DNA from: Paraphaeosphaeria minitans
Lineage: Eukaryota; Ascomycota; Dothideomycetes; Pleosporales; Didymosphaeriaceae
Assembly (NCBI GenBank): GCA_015832175.1
Contig: WJXW01000004.1
Coordinates: forward strand, 3,472,001 to 3,536,000
Direction: 5' to 3'
DNA length: 64,000 bases
Both the position numbers and the translations under genes were made by a program. Below the pieces are notes generated by a model. That model saw only the letters and a list, made by a program, of their open reading frames with translations. It was not told the DNA's origin and did no database searches. Shown here piece after piece: positions 11,266-22,671 of this stretch. How positions within the stretch are numbered: the stretch's first letter is position 1; each line of letters starts with the position of its first letter.

Positions 11266-12036
11266 TCACAGTCCGCCATGGATGGCAAACGACGACAGGA
11301 CTAGGACCACGGCACTGATGAGACCCCACACGAAGGGAATCCAGGTCGACATCTTGAAGTCCCCAGACTGATACACGCCGCCCAATCTGCTTCCATCAGT
11401 AGCCATCCACGAACACCAACAGACATGTACTCACAACCCTCCCACAATGCTCCCCGCAATCAGGCCCTCCAGCCCCCCGATGATAGCATACAGCAACGGT
11501 GTGATCCAGATGATCTTCCAGTTGCGCCACTGCACAATGCACGCCCAGAAGGCGACGACCAGATGCATGGCGCCGAAGAACAAGGCCGTCCAAATCAGCG
11601 TGAAGCGCCAGATGTCATCGGGGTCGTAGAGGTAGTACGGCTCTGAGGCGCTGACGGGCAGCGGCCAGTAGAGAGACGGCCATGGAGGTGCTTTGTAGCC
11701 CGCAGGCGCGGCGCTGCCGGTGCGCGTGATGAAGCTGGGCACACCGTAAGTTGGGGTTAGACGTGTGGGATGTGGAGGCGATGCGTACCTCATTTGGGCA
11801 GCATAGTCGCGCGGAACACGCTCTGGTGGGCGCGGGAAGAAGCTAGGCTTCCGAGGGCGACTGAGCTGATGATGCGCGACCTGCGTGGAGGAGGGAAAGC
11901 GAAGAAGCTGGCTTGGCTTGTGTGCGGTAAAGACTTGCACTTGCACAGGGCTAAAGCGACCCCGAGCTTCACCCGAACGCCTCGGCATACCAACGCGCAG
12001 GTCCATGCTCCATGCCAACCATGGCGACGAGTACAT
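11266..12036 (-). CDS. TMEM170-like integral membrane protein
   Basis: Three exons inferred on the minus strand: 12036-11789, 11734-11435 and 11386-11266, with introns of 54 and 48 nt. The first intron (GTACGC donor, TCTAACC branch) is a multiple of three and so also reads through. The spliced product is about 222 aa. After a basic N-terminus come PDDIWRFTLIWTALFFGAMH, a second hydrophobic span, a glycine-patterned span (GGLEGLIAGSIVGGL), then STWIPFVWGLISAVVLVLSS across the last junction. This W-x-FTLIWT, GS-x-x-G and TWIPF order is characteristic of the TMEM170 family, which in animals shapes ER and nuclear-envelope membrane; the fungal role is not established. The start is uncertain: ATGs at 12036, 12006 and 11988 are all in frame. 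It is divergent from PEX8, with only about 60 bp between the outermost start codons. Confidence 0.75.
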
Positions 12037-12096
12037 CTGCACAGTGTGGACGACAACACCTGTAGACTATCCCACGAGCACGTTTCGTATGCCGCA

Positions 12097-14250
12097 ATGC
12101 CCGCCGATCGCCTGCTGTCGACGCTTCTGCGGTCGCTCCAGACGTACACCGACCAGCAAGACACCCCCCGGTACGCCTGTCCTCGTACATGCCACAACCT
12201 CCACTCATAGCCTCACAGGATCCTCGGGACCGCTTCGTCGCTGCTAACCACCCTGGGGAACCCGCACAATCTCAGCCTCCTGACATCCCACCTCCTCACT
12301 GCGCCTGCGCTCTGGGACCGCCCCGAAGGTGTGCGCACCCCCCTCCGGCTGCTCTCCGTCTTCCACACCGCCGTCACAGCCGTCATCAACCACCAGAACG
12401 ATCTGAGATGGGACAAAGCTCCCCAAGTACTGCCCGGACAGACGCCCGTTGGCGGAGGCCTCCCGCTCGATGAATGGGTGCGGGCCGTCGTTGCTGGGGC
12501 TGATGAACGCAGTCAGAGGTGGAAGCACCTAATAACATTAGGAGGCCTGCTGATTGCGATTGGAAGCTTGGAAGAGCAAGGCATGGAACTTTACTGGGCC
12601 TCTGGCATCAAGAAAAGAGTTGAAGTAGCATTGGTACGCGCTACAAACCTCGCGCTGGTGGAGGTTAGGGAAAGATCGGAAGTGGATGGTCTGGGAGGCC
12701 AGACGATTGTTCTGGTGCTGAATCATGCCTTTGGGTGCATTTCAGACGCGGAGAAGGCGCTGCTGGACTACGACCTACTTCTTCCCGTGCTCATTGGTAC
12801 GGCCTACTTCTCGAACGAGGGGTTCCAGTCGGCATACTTCATGGGCGGCCTCAACCTGGATATCAAAAGGACTGGAGCGAAATTGGACTGGGATGCCAGT
12901 TCGACTTCTTTTCGCCAAGTGGAGGCCATACTGGCACGGCCGTTGGTGTCTTCGATGGGACCGCTGTCGAGGATCATTGCGCACGCGGTGGAGAACGTGC
13001 GCGATCCGTGGGTGATTCAGGCCATGATGGACGATTTGGCAAGCTTTGCGAGGGCATTGACTACGCAATGGCGGCAAATCAACTTATCCGAGGTCGATCC
13101 GGCTGAGGAGGATATCTTCTTGGAGGAAGCAGCCCTTCACAAGACCGTTCCGCTGCTTTGGACACTGCTCAAAGCTGCATTGTTTGCGACTACCATCACA
13201 TTGCAGGGAGTGCTGGTCCGCACTCTCGGTGACAGCACCTTGGCTGGAGATGCCGTTGCGCCAGTCATTGCATCACAGACGCTACAAACCCTCCGGCATC
13301 TGTACTTCATTACATCGAGGCTCGGGCCTGCATCTTTCTCGCAGCACACATTTGTGTATCTCACCGCGATTGACATACTCTCAGCATATCCTATGCACGC
13401 CGACAAGTTCCTCAAAGCAATAGCTCCTCCACAGTTAGGACAGATTCCTCGACATCCACTCGACCGTATATTGGACCTTTACTTCCTCAACACAGCAGAG
13501 CACTTCTCGTTGGTACTTTCGACTGCCGCGAACGAAGATCTCCTTGTGGCCTCAGCTGTGCCTTACCTCGCAGCTGGTGCCAACCACAACATGCTACCGA
13601 TCTTTGAAGCCGCACACAGCGTCATGCTAGCAGTCCTCTCTGCACCGCAGTCTGCCGAGATCACCGCGAAGCACCTCCCATTTTATATCGACGCCCTGTT
13701 TAGCGTCTTCCCACATAACCTTTCCCCACGCCAGTTCAGGCTCGCTTTCAAGACCCTCATGCGTGTCACGGCGCCTCCCTCAGCCATCTCAGCATCCCAT
13801 CCAGATCTTTCCGCTACACTAATGGAGCTCGTATACCACCGCGCTCTCAGCGCACCAACACAGCCCCTACCGCCAGACGAGATGACCCTCGCACTCCAAG
13901 GCTCCGACGCGCCTCCCCCAGCACTCTCCGAGCAAGCTGTGCTCGCCTTAACACTGCTCGATGCTCTCCCATTCCTCACAATCTCCCTTCTCGAGGAGTG
14001 GATGCCGCTATGCGCAGAGCTGCTCAGCCAAATTGACGACGCTGCGATGCGCGAGGCGGTCAAAGCACGCTATTGGGAAGTACTCGTTAGTGGCGAGATG
14101 GATCCTGAGCGCAGCGGGTTGGCGGTGGCGTGGTGGGGGACGCGAGGCGGCCGCGATATGGTGCTTCTAGGAAGAGAGATGGAACAGCAAGAGTACATGA
14201 TGAGTGGGGCACTACCGGTCGAGCATACACCTAGGGAGAGTAAGCTCTGA
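12097..14250 (+). CDS. PEX8: Peroxin-8 (intraperoxisomal import factor)
   Basis: Exon 1 is 12097-12170 and exon 2 is 12219-14250; the 48-nt intron has a GTACGC donor and a CACAG acceptor, and the join restores a continuous start MPADRLLSTLLRSLQTYTDQ. The product is 701 aa, close to the size known for fungal Pex8 (600-700 aa). The N-terminal block (TASSLLTTLGNPHNLSLLTS, then RPEGVRT) and the helical body agree with my recollection of filamentous-fungal Pex8. The protein ends in SKL, a canonical PTS1, as in several yeast Pex8 proteins. Pex8 works on the matrix side of the peroxisome, linking docking and RING complexes and helping release cargo from Pex5. A frame that opens only at 12331 lacks the true N-terminus and begins with GTG. 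Confidence 0.85.
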
Positions 14251-15751
14251 TTGTATGCTATTGAAATATGCGGTGGGCTCTTTCGTGCTTTCTAGTATTC
14301 TAGAGATGTGGTCACATCGGGAGAACGCCACGGTCGTCACTGAAGGAGGTGCGATCTTGCAACGTTCTTCCTGGCGCAGCGCTCGTCGTCCCACTTCTCA
14401 GCCATTTGACGCTCTCTCCGGGCAAGATTGTCACCACGGGACGGCACTGCAATGTGCCGTTCGCGGTGTTAAGGAGTGAGGCACTGCTCCTGCAACACCC
14501 AGCGAACAAGTGAACAAACCAGGTAGCCACTGAAACCACGTGGGCTCCTTGGCAACGCGGTCAGCTACCTCAACGTCCTCGGGAATGTGCATCCGGCGAG
14601 AACGTTTGAGTAGCGCATACGGAAAGTCCCGCAGAGTCGCTCGTGGTGTGCTTTTTATGGGGAGTCCCTTCAGGTTCAGCAAGCCGCAACGAAGCACACG
14701 ATGGCCCGAATCAATAAATTGCACCTCAAGAAAAGAGGCGCTTCCGCATTGGAACAGGAGCGCTTGTAAAGGTAGAGGCTGTCACACAGATCTCATACAA
14801 GCGCGAGTCAGGCATCTAGAACTGTTGACCTCGGTCTTGTAATGCTGAGGCGCTCGGGTGCCTGTTTCCATATCAAGATGCCGGAATTTTAGTACTATCT
14901 AAATTGTTTCTGTGGATGATCAACACATTCCCCTCCGTATTTTACAGTGCAACCTTCAACTCATGTAGCTCTTTCGCTGTTTCCCCACCGTATATAGACG
15001 GTGTCTTTGATGACAGCACAGCCCTAGGGATGTTTATCATCGTTGCCTCGATCCAGTTGCAGATCGCAACTTTCCGCACGATTGGCTGCAGGCACCCAGT
15101 CATCAGCCCACTACAAATCGCAAGCCAAGAATCTCACAAAGAACCTCCCAAAACCGCTTCGTGTGGTCTCTGTCTAGCTGTAACTAATCATCAAGTACCC
15201 CGTTCCAACGTCGCATGGCACTGAGACATCAGTACCTAAACCAACGAACTAAAGGATTCACATCCGCATACATATTCTGAGTGGGGGTATGACGCGAGCT
15301 CTCCATGGCATCAAGATGATTCATTCGTCCATTAGACGCACAGCATTCTCCCGTCTCCCGATTGAGCAGCGATCCCTTCCTTACAGGTCGGAATTGGCCT
15401 CATGTCTCACTACTGCTCAAAGAAAACCGCGCTTCCATTTCGCTTCCGGAATGCCGAGAAGCTGAAAACAGCATTAAGGATGTTTTGTGTATAAGAAATC
15501 GATTCACCTACTGCCGCGAAGATGCTACGGCTGCTAATCTATCATGAGTGCGTGCCAGACAATATGGCATCACAACATCTCGCTGCCGACACTTATAAGT
15601 GCGACTGCCGGATTACCGAACAGAACCCCCACATTATACTCCTGTGCTGCGTTCCTTGGTATATGCAAACAACCGAACCTGCCGTCCGGCGGATAATCAG
15701 TTCGAGTAGCTACTGTTCGCCTTGGTAGGACCTTGACAAGGGCGCCGAATC
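14251..15751. other. Spacer, nothing recognised
   Basis: About 1.5 kb with only short, unconvincing frames on both strands. It presumably holds the PEX8 3' flank and the peroxiredoxin promoter. Confidence 0.5.
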
Positions 15752-17598
15752 ATGAGCAAGCTAGGCAGCGTTCGAGTGGGCAAGAAAGCACCGGACTTCC
15801 GCTGCGATGCCGTTCACAGGGGCATTATTGAGGGTAAATCATCTGGCACTCTCTGGCCCGTTGCTAATCAAGCCCATAGAAGTCACTCTCAGCTCGTACA
15901 TCAACGAAGACAAGAAGGCATGGCTGATTCTGCTTTTTATACCCGCGGCATTCTCCTTCGTGTGCCCGACCGAAGTGCTTGCTTTTCAGAACTGTCTAGA
16001 TGAGTTCAGGGACCGCAACTGCGATATAATCTTCATTTCGGTCGATACTAAGCATGCCTTGTGGCATTGGCAGAATGTCCCTCGACAATACGGTGGCTTG
16101 GGGCAGATTGATATCGCACTGCTCAGTGATGCCAACCACAAGGTGAGTCGCGACTATGGGGTCTTGATCGAGGAAGAGGGTGTATGTCTGCGGGGGATGT
16201 TCATCTTGGACGAGAAAACCGTGGTACAGCAGGTACGCTCTTCACTTAATCCCGCATAAACACGCTCAGATCTCCAGGTCACGCTCAACAACCTCACCGT
16301 CGGCCGCTCCGTCCTTGAAGCCCTTCGCCTCCTTGAGGCCTTCCAAGCCGTGGCTAAGCATGGCGTTCTTTGTCCCACCGACTGGAAGCCGTCCAACAAC
16401 ACAAGTGACATCGCGGCGACCATATCGAACACGCTGACTGGATCCTACGATGGCCGTCTGGGTAGCCTACAGAAGGAGTTTGGCGATACGGTCGTCACTG
16501 ATCTCGACGAGAAGCACAAGCGTGGAAACAGTGGGCAAGACAGCAATGACAGTGAAGAGCGCATGAAGAGCTCTCGCCAGAGCAGCAACGTAACCACGAG
16601 CAGTGCTACGCCAAGCAGCCGCAGAACGAGCAGCACGCCCAGCACGCGCAAGACCAACGAGGACCTGCGCCTCAGCAGGACGTCCAGTCTCGGCACGACT
16701 CTCGACCCGCCAAAGTTGACGATGAAGAGCAGCAACGACAACGACGAGCTAGCCAAGAGCTCTTCCCACGACGCCGTCCCGCAAGCAAAGGCCAGCACAA
16801 CCTCCACGCACTCCAGATGGTCCTTCAAGTCCGAGAAGGCCTCCAGCGCACCGCAGAGCGCGAACCTCACGCCCATGCCCACACCGAGCCGACAGGACCC
16901 GCCCAAGCTGCTGCGCCAGCACTCGCAAAACACCACGGCCCGCCATGCGAGAGGTGCGTCATCCCCTAATTCCTGCCCCCAATCCCATCCAAACCAAACC
17001 AAACACCCTCATCCCCCTCCTCCTCCCTCAAGCCCAAGCCGATCTAACACCACCAGGCCACTGCACCGCGCGCCCCTCCCCCCCCCTAAGCCCAACCCCA
17101 GCCCCAACCCCGACCCACCTCCTCCCCCTCTCCCCCAGAAACACCTACGAGTCCCGCCGCGGCTCCCACGTCATCCTCGAGTTCGCAGACCTCACATCCT
17201 CGCCGTACGCAACCCCGGGCAGCATCAACGCCCCGCCCTGGCCGAGCGCCCCCGAGCGCGTGCAGAGTCCGAGTAGCCTCGCGACCACGCCGCGTCCGTG
17301 TGCGTCTACCGTTCAGAGCGGGGGGCAGGGCGAAGGGGGCGGGAGCGGGGTTGGGAGCGGAGGTGGGGGCGGCAGTGGAAGCGGCAGTGGAAGTGGAGTG
17401 CCGACGCGGCTGCAGGCGACGTTTGAGGCCATCAAGAAGATGAGTGCGGGCCTGGCGAGTCCGAGTCCGAAGCGGGCGGTGAGCGGGGGGCGTGGGGGCG
17501 GCGGTGGCGGCGGCGCGAAGGAGGGGCAGCAGGGGGGTGCGCAGGTGCAGGTGCAGGTGCAGACGCCGGGGTACTTTGATGTCATTGTCGATGCGTGA
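15752..17598 (+). CDS. 2-Cys peroxiredoxin with a long disordered C-terminal extension
   Basis: Four exons: 15752-15833, 15880-16232, 16278-16953 and 17057-17598, giving 550 aa. The first two introns are 46 and 45 nt. The third (103 nt) uses the donor GTGCGT and a CTAAC branch 12 nt before CACCAG; it is the least certain but is in frame. Residues 1-190 are an AhpC/Prx1 domain: peroxidatic Cys56 in FSFVCPTEV, the partner Thr two residues on, and resolving Cys177 in VLCPTDW. The protein therefore should reduce peroxides with thioredoxin. Where typical Prx1 proteins stop (about 200 aa), this one continues for roughly 350 residues of Ser/Thr, Gly and Pro-rich sequence, with ordered patches SHVILEFADLTSS and TRLQATFEAIKKMSAG and a final GYFDVIVDA. 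It is tail-fused, not merely mis-called, because the tail shares exon 3 with the resolving Cys. Confidence 0.85.
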
Positions 17599-17615
17599 GG
17601 TTTGAGATTGGGGCA

Positions 17616-17660
17616 AGAGAGAGAGAGAGAGAGAGAGAGAGAGTGTGTGTGTGTGTGTGC
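17616..17660. repeat. Dinucleotide repeat (GA)n(GT)n
   Basis: A run of GA followed directly by GT, 20-60 nt past the peroxiredoxin stop codon, so probably within its 3' untranslated region. Confidence 0.9.
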
Positions 17661-17979
17661 AGCGTCGATGCTGTTTCCAGTGTGCCCATTGTTTCTGCTT
17701 GTTTCTTTTCTTTTCTACTTCTCTCTCTAGGTAGATCATTGCTTGCTTTGTTTGGTGGATGATCTGTTTCGGCGCCGGGTGTTAATCTCGTCATGTAGTC
17801 CAGTGTGAATAGTCGTTTTTCCTCTTTGGTCCTCGGTGCTGTTTGCATAGAAATTGTTCTACATCTTCCACAAGGTCACACGGTTGTGGGTTCTCAATTG
17901 ATTTCGGAATTGATGAAGTATCTAACAGCCCACATTGTACATGCACGCTCACTCAAACACCACCTTGCACGCCCCTACG

Positions 17980-19661
17980 TCACCTCCACCCCAACCCAAT
18001 GTTCTGCTGCCTAGTCCCATCCTCCTCCACCACAGCCATCTCCTGTTTCAAAACCACGTCATCACCTCCAATGTGTATCTTGAACCTCTGCTTCACCACC
18101 TTCCTGCACATGGGGCACTTGCTCGGTCTTGCAGGGATATGACCGTGTCGTACCGGCACCACGACATCTGCACACCACTGACACATGACCATGTGCCCGC
18201 ACGGCAGCAGCGCGATGTCGGCTAGCTGGGAGTAGCAGACCTGGCAGTCCAACTTCTTCGTCATCTGCGCGTCTTTCAGGGGCGGCGGGCGGTCGGGCTG
18301 GTCGAGGGTCTGCTTGGGTTCTGCGAAGAGTGGGCGTGAAGGGCGCTGGCGCGCGAGGGCGATGCGGGCGCTTGCGACGGCGTCGGTGGCTACTTGGAGG
18401 CGGGAGAGGTCGGATGTGATCTGGTCAAGAGAGCTGCGTAGGGAGGGAGCAGATATGGATGTGGTATCTGGTGAAGCGGATGTGCCATCAGGCACTGCAA
18501 GGATTCTCGAGTCGTGCAAGGTCTCTCGAGCCGGCAAGGTTTCTCGAGGCGCGAGTCCGGGGTGACTTCTCAGGTAGGCGTCTTGATTGCGGTCTAGGAA
18601 GGAACGCCGCGAGTCTTGGAGGACGCCCCATAGTATTTGCTCTTCAAGTTCTCTTTGCTCCTGGCGGGGAAGGCTCTGCAGGTTGTTGGTGCGAGGATCC
18701 GTGGTCTCGCCTGTCGCGCGTCGCTCTTCGGCTTGTTGGTATCGTTCCTCTGCTCGGTTGTACATTGTCGAGAGGGGGCTCTCGTAGTCGTCGCGCTGCA
18801 CGTCTTCTCTTGAACCAAAGACGCGAGCGAGGCGATCTCTGGCGCGCTGAAGATTGACTTCAGTACGAGTGAGTGGTCGCGACAGGCGGCCACTGCTCCT
18901 CCTATGCGGCATATCTGTGCTCGGTGGTTCGGTCTCTATTGGTTCAGTCGCCTCGTCCTCGTCTGACAGTTCTCCGAGAAGATCATCCAAGGCGTCCTCG
19001 ATCGACTGCTGTGCTTCGGCCGGCCTCTCTTCCTCCGAAGTCAGTCTGCGCCTCCTGAAGACGTTGTCCGGTCGTGAAGCGTCGTTCTGTCTGTTCGCCC
19101 TCAAGTGGTCCAGCGTGCGAGGCAGAAAGCCCGGGCTGACCTCGCTGAAGGGCTCTCCTACCACAGCTATGCGTGATTCGGAGCCGTCTGGGTGTGTGAC
19201 TGTGCGGTAGCCTTGGTGAAACTCGAACCAGCGCTCGAGGAACTCGGACTGGTCTGGGATGTGGGGGATCTGTGTCTGGGAAGCTTCAAGCGGGGGATAC
19301 GTGGCTGCTAAGCGGTTGTTCCAGAACTCTGGTTACTTGCGTCAGTACATTTATCTAGGCTCTGGTTGTGCACCCAATTGCACAGGAAACATTGGTAAAC
19401 AGCAGCAGTACACGGGGAATAGATGGCTCTACGGGGAGATGATGAGGCATACCGACCTTTGCAAAACCAACAGTAGCTCTGCCACCGCGTCCCTCGCTGC
19501 ACGAAGCCCACTCCATCAACATATACGCGGTACAGGCGCGAGTGGGGGCGCTCGTCGGCGCACGCGCAGCAGTCGAGAGTGGACGTGAGGCGGCATGATG
19601 TCGCCAGCTTGTGTGGGCAATGTACGTCTAGACGAGGACAGTCGGCGGTGAGAGTGCCCAT
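17980..19661 (-). CDS. RING-finger (C3HC4) protein, probable E3 ubiquitin ligase
   Basis: Two exons on the minus strand: 19661-19457 and 19328-17980; the 128-nt intron joins YCWFCK to EFWNNR with a restored codon, giving 517 aa. The start is the ATG at 19661 (MGTLTADC). The N-terminus is a second cysteine-rich region (CCACADERPHSR, then YVDGVGFVQ and SYCWFCK) that may bind zinc. The middle is acidic and Arg/Glu-rich, probably coiled or disordered. The RING lies at about residues 430-477: CQVC, PCGH, CQWC and CPMC supply the eight ligands. It fits a family of filamentous-fungal RING proteins; substrate and partner are unknown. A frame starting at 19164 begins with GTG and misses the first 160 or so residues. 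Confidence 0.88.
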
Positions 19662-20266
19662 GGCGGTGTCAGGAAAAGCACAGCTCCTGCACGAAGGAAA
19701 AGAGGAAAGTAGGAGCGGCCGCGGTAGGAGTCAACTTTCCCATGGCGATCCAGAAGCCCGGAGTTAAGCGCGTTGTTGCCGCGAATCTAATGGCGGGGCT
19801 GACGTGGGGCGCTCTTGCCGTCTGCATCTACCTAATCACCACCACCACCACCAACACCACCACTCACTGCAGACAAACAACGCTTGACCACGCCAACAGC
19901 TGTGCCTCACTGCGGATGAACCACCCCTGACCACGCTGTGCCTCACCGGCCACACACCCTGCCGACAGTCACGCCCAGTGCCCAAGCCTTGAGAGAATCA
20001 TGCCCGAAGCTGCTCTTCATCTCCCCATTGTCTCTCGCCTTCATCTCTCCATTGTCTTTCGCCTTCATCTCTCCATTGTCTTTCGCCTTCATTTTACGAC
20101 TGCTTCCAAACAGATCCAAGCCACAGGCTGAGCACCAAGGGCGTCGAGTGCGCGCACCTACCTATAAACGCACCCCCAACTGCACCTGATGTGCAGTCTT
20201 GGTCTTTAGAAAGTACGCACAAGCTGTAAGGAACAACCAGTGCATTTTGCCTCGACCATAGCAACC
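19662..20266. other. Divergent promoter region between the RING and Nudix genes
   Basis: No gene. It contains a CT-rich 24-bp repeat (20024-20093) and a CACCTACCTATAAAC word about 110 bp upstream of the Nudix start, which may serve as its TATA region. Confidence 0.5.
20024..20093. repeat. CT-rich tandem repeat, 24-bp unit, three copies
   Basis: Units of CGCCTTCATCTCTCCATTGT plus TCTT, with the first copy carrying two substitutions. Located about 175-240 bp upstream of the Nudix start, on the pyrimidine-rich strand facing that gene. Confidence 0.85.
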
Positions 20267-21406
20267 ATGGCTAGCGAAGAAATCATCTCCGACAGCAGGC
20301 CGCAACATCAGACAATCTTTGATGGCGCACCGAGAAAGTACTTCAGCCTCACCACCTTCAACGGCCATCCGGTGGCAAAGCACATCCAACATGGCACAGA
20401 GACAGCGTGCAGGGTCTACCTTCCCAAGGACACCAGATGCACCAGAGAGATTGTCGAGAACATGCCAGCCTACAGAAACTGGCTCTCCCAACTCCTCCAG
20501 AATCTTGCCTTGCAGCAAAACCCAAATCACGTATTCCACGAGAATCCCTACCAGCTCAGGAGCGTCGACCTCCAGGCACCGACATGGTTTGCGAGCGGAC
20601 CTCCTCCTGGAAGGTTGGGCTTTTTGAAGGCGCAATGCACGGTCGAGGCTGACCGCCTGGACGACGGGAAGAAGCGGTGGCTTCCCGGTGCGGTGTTCCT
20701 TCGCGGCGGCAGCGTGGGCATCCTGGTACGTACTCAGGCTTTCTCCTCGCAAACACGCTCGCAACTGACGCCCCTCCAGATCATCATCCAGCCCTACGAC
20801 GGCGAAAAGGAAGAGCAGCAGAAGCTCGAAGAGGGCCAAGAACCCGAGCTCTTCGCCGTTCTCACGATTCAGCCGCGCATCGCCACAGGCTCCCTTGCTT
20901 TCGCCGAACTACCCGCCGGCATGCTGGACGACAGCGGCGACTTTGGCGGCAAAGCGGGCGAGGAGATCAAGGAAGAGGTCGGCATCACCGTCAACCAATC
21001 CGAGCTGTTCAACATGTCCGAAGCCGCCGTCCAAGACATGCACCAGCGGCCCTCCACAGCGCCGACGCACGATGGCGACGCATTCCGCGAACGGGTGCAG
21101 GACTCGATGTATCCCAGTCCCGGTGGCTGCGACGAGTTTCTGCCCCTGATGCTGCTGCAGAAGCGCATGAGCCGGGACGAGCTCGAGGACTTGCAGGCGC
21201 GGACCACGGGGCTGAGGGACCAGGGCGAGGTCATAACGCTCAAGGTGGTGCCGTTCAAGACGCTGCACAGGGAAGGAGGGAGGGATGCAAAGTGTCTGGC
21301 TGCGTTGGGCTTGTACGAGAACTTGAAGCGGGAAGGTGGGATCCTCCCGGACATGCCATCCAAACCGGACGAGGGAACGAAGCGGAGACGCTCGCGGCAT
21401 GGCTAG
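20267..21406 (+). CDS. Nudix hydrolase (ADP-sugar pyrophosphatase / NUDT14 type)
   Basis: Starts at the ATG at 20267 in the strong context CAACCATGG; the frame upstream to 20240 opens only with GTG. A 54-nt intron (20726-20779, GTACGT donor, CTCCAG acceptor) is a multiple of three and would read through; removing it joins VGIL to IIIQPYDG. The product is 361 aa. The Nudix box at about residues 200-223 reads PAGMLDDSGDFGGKAGEEIK then EEVGI. The catalytic EExxEE core is kept, but the usual Arg before it is Glu and the upstream box Glu is Gly. PAGMLDD is typical of NUDT14-like ADP-sugar or UDP-sugar hydrolases. The C-terminus is basic (KRRRSRHG), which could be a nuclear signal. Substrate is inferred only. 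Confidence 0.88.
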   Translation: MASEEIISDSRPQHQTIFDGAPRKYFSLTTFNGHPVAKHIQHGTETACRVYLPKDTRCTREIVENMPAYRNWLSQLLQNLALQQNPNHVFHENPYQLRSVDLQAPTWFASGPPPGRLGFLKAQCTVEADRLDDGKKRWLPGAVFLRGGSVGILVRTQAFSSQTRSQLTPLQIIIQPYDGEKEEQQKLEEGQEPELFAVLTIQPRIATGSLAFAELPAGMLDDSGDFGGKAGEEIKEEVGITVNQSELFNMSEAAVQDMHQRPSTAPTHDGDAFRERVQDSMYPSPGGCDEFLPLMLLQKRMSRDELEDLQARTTGLRDQGEVITLKVVPFKTLHREGGRDAKCLAALGLYENLKREGGILPDMPSKPDEGTKRRRSRHG

Positions 21407-22671
21407 GCTGGGTAGCGCTTTTGTATGTCATGATATCATGGGAGGCATGTATGATTAGGATTCCTCCTAGCCAAGAAAAACAAAAACAAAAACAAAAAAA
21501 AAAATAAGTTTGGTCACCTCACAGGCCCATTGTTCACGACGATGAGGAGACTACACCCGTCGTGGATCTCGCCCTGATCAACGACATTCGTGACATGTCG
21601 AAGCACGAGTCAAAAACGATCCGACGTCTCACCATTGCACTTACAAGCGTCTGAAACACAAGACACGTGCCTCGTGGAATGCCCCCGCCCTCGTCCTCGC
21701 GGGAATAACAACACATGCGCGAGGAAGGGGGAACATGTCGGTCGACGGCTTCTGCGTTGCTTGGGTAGTCTACGGTTTATGCTGGTAGGTAGGTACATGA
21801 TGGGGAACTAGCTACTACCAATGTCCCTATTCGCCGGGATCCAACGATTGCGCGTGTGGTCATGAGAGCATTCCTAGGGGGCAAGGGAAGGGGGGGAGGG
21901 GGGAAGCGGGGAGATGAACTGCTGTTGGGACGTTGGGAAGTGGATGGATGGTTGGGCGGGCACGTCGGTGCATCTGATCGTCTGCCTACACACTCCCTAG
22001 ATGGACTATCCAGTGACCGTGCGCCGTGCGTGACCCTTTTGCGGGCTGCCAGGGAAGCGGCGCCCGGGAACCGTGGTGCCGGATCGCGTCAAGCCTCACG
22101 GGGGAAGCTTAGCATGCGGGGACGTAGGGTCGTGTTGCTGGTAGGTATCAAGAATAAATATTATTCTTATTCTTATTCTTATTCTTATTCTTATTCTTAT
22201 TCTTATTCTTCTTCTTCTTCTTCTTCTTCTTCTTCGTCGTCGTCGTCTTCTTCTTTTCCTTCTTCTTCACGCGGAATATGTCCGGCTCGTGGTATCTAGC
22301 TATGGAATTAAAAAAAATATGGTACAAAGTGTAACACCCTGGGTGGTGGATCGAACGCCGGCCTGGCTACCGAAAACTTTTCTACCACTGGCAGCCGTGG
22401 GTGGCGGTGCACTGCACAACGGTCCGTCATATGTGAAATTGATGAATAAAGCCGGGGAAATGGAAATGGAAAGAAGAAAGAAAGAAAAAAAGGCGCCAGA
22501 CGGTTATGGTATGCAGAACCCAGTCATGTGCCGCCTGAGGTATTTGGAAAAATAGAATGCCGACCAAAGGAACCCCTCCCCCCCAAAAAATGAAAGGCTC
22601 GGTGTTTCAAGAGCACTCCCCCAGCGCGGAATGGAATCGGCTCGCTTGTAGGGAATTAAGCACAAAATGGC
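21407..22671. other. Spacer with microsatellites
   Basis: No supported gene. It contains an A-rich run at 21476-21505, a G-rich run near 21890-21910 and a long microsatellite at 22155-22262. A frame across the microsatellite (21856-22299) encodes only Tyr-Ser and Ser runs and is rejected as a gene. Confidence 0.5.
22155..22262. repeat. Compound microsatellite (ATTCTT)n then (TTC)n and (GTC)n
   Basis: About eight copies of TATTCT run into a TTC tract, a short GTCGTCGTC block and TTC again. Such step-wise changes of period suggest slippage after point mutation. Confidence 0.95.

Noticed and set aside
21856..22299. 147-codon frame ending in Tyr-Ser and poly-Ser
   Set aside because: The second half is only the microsatellite translated; the first half shows no domain.
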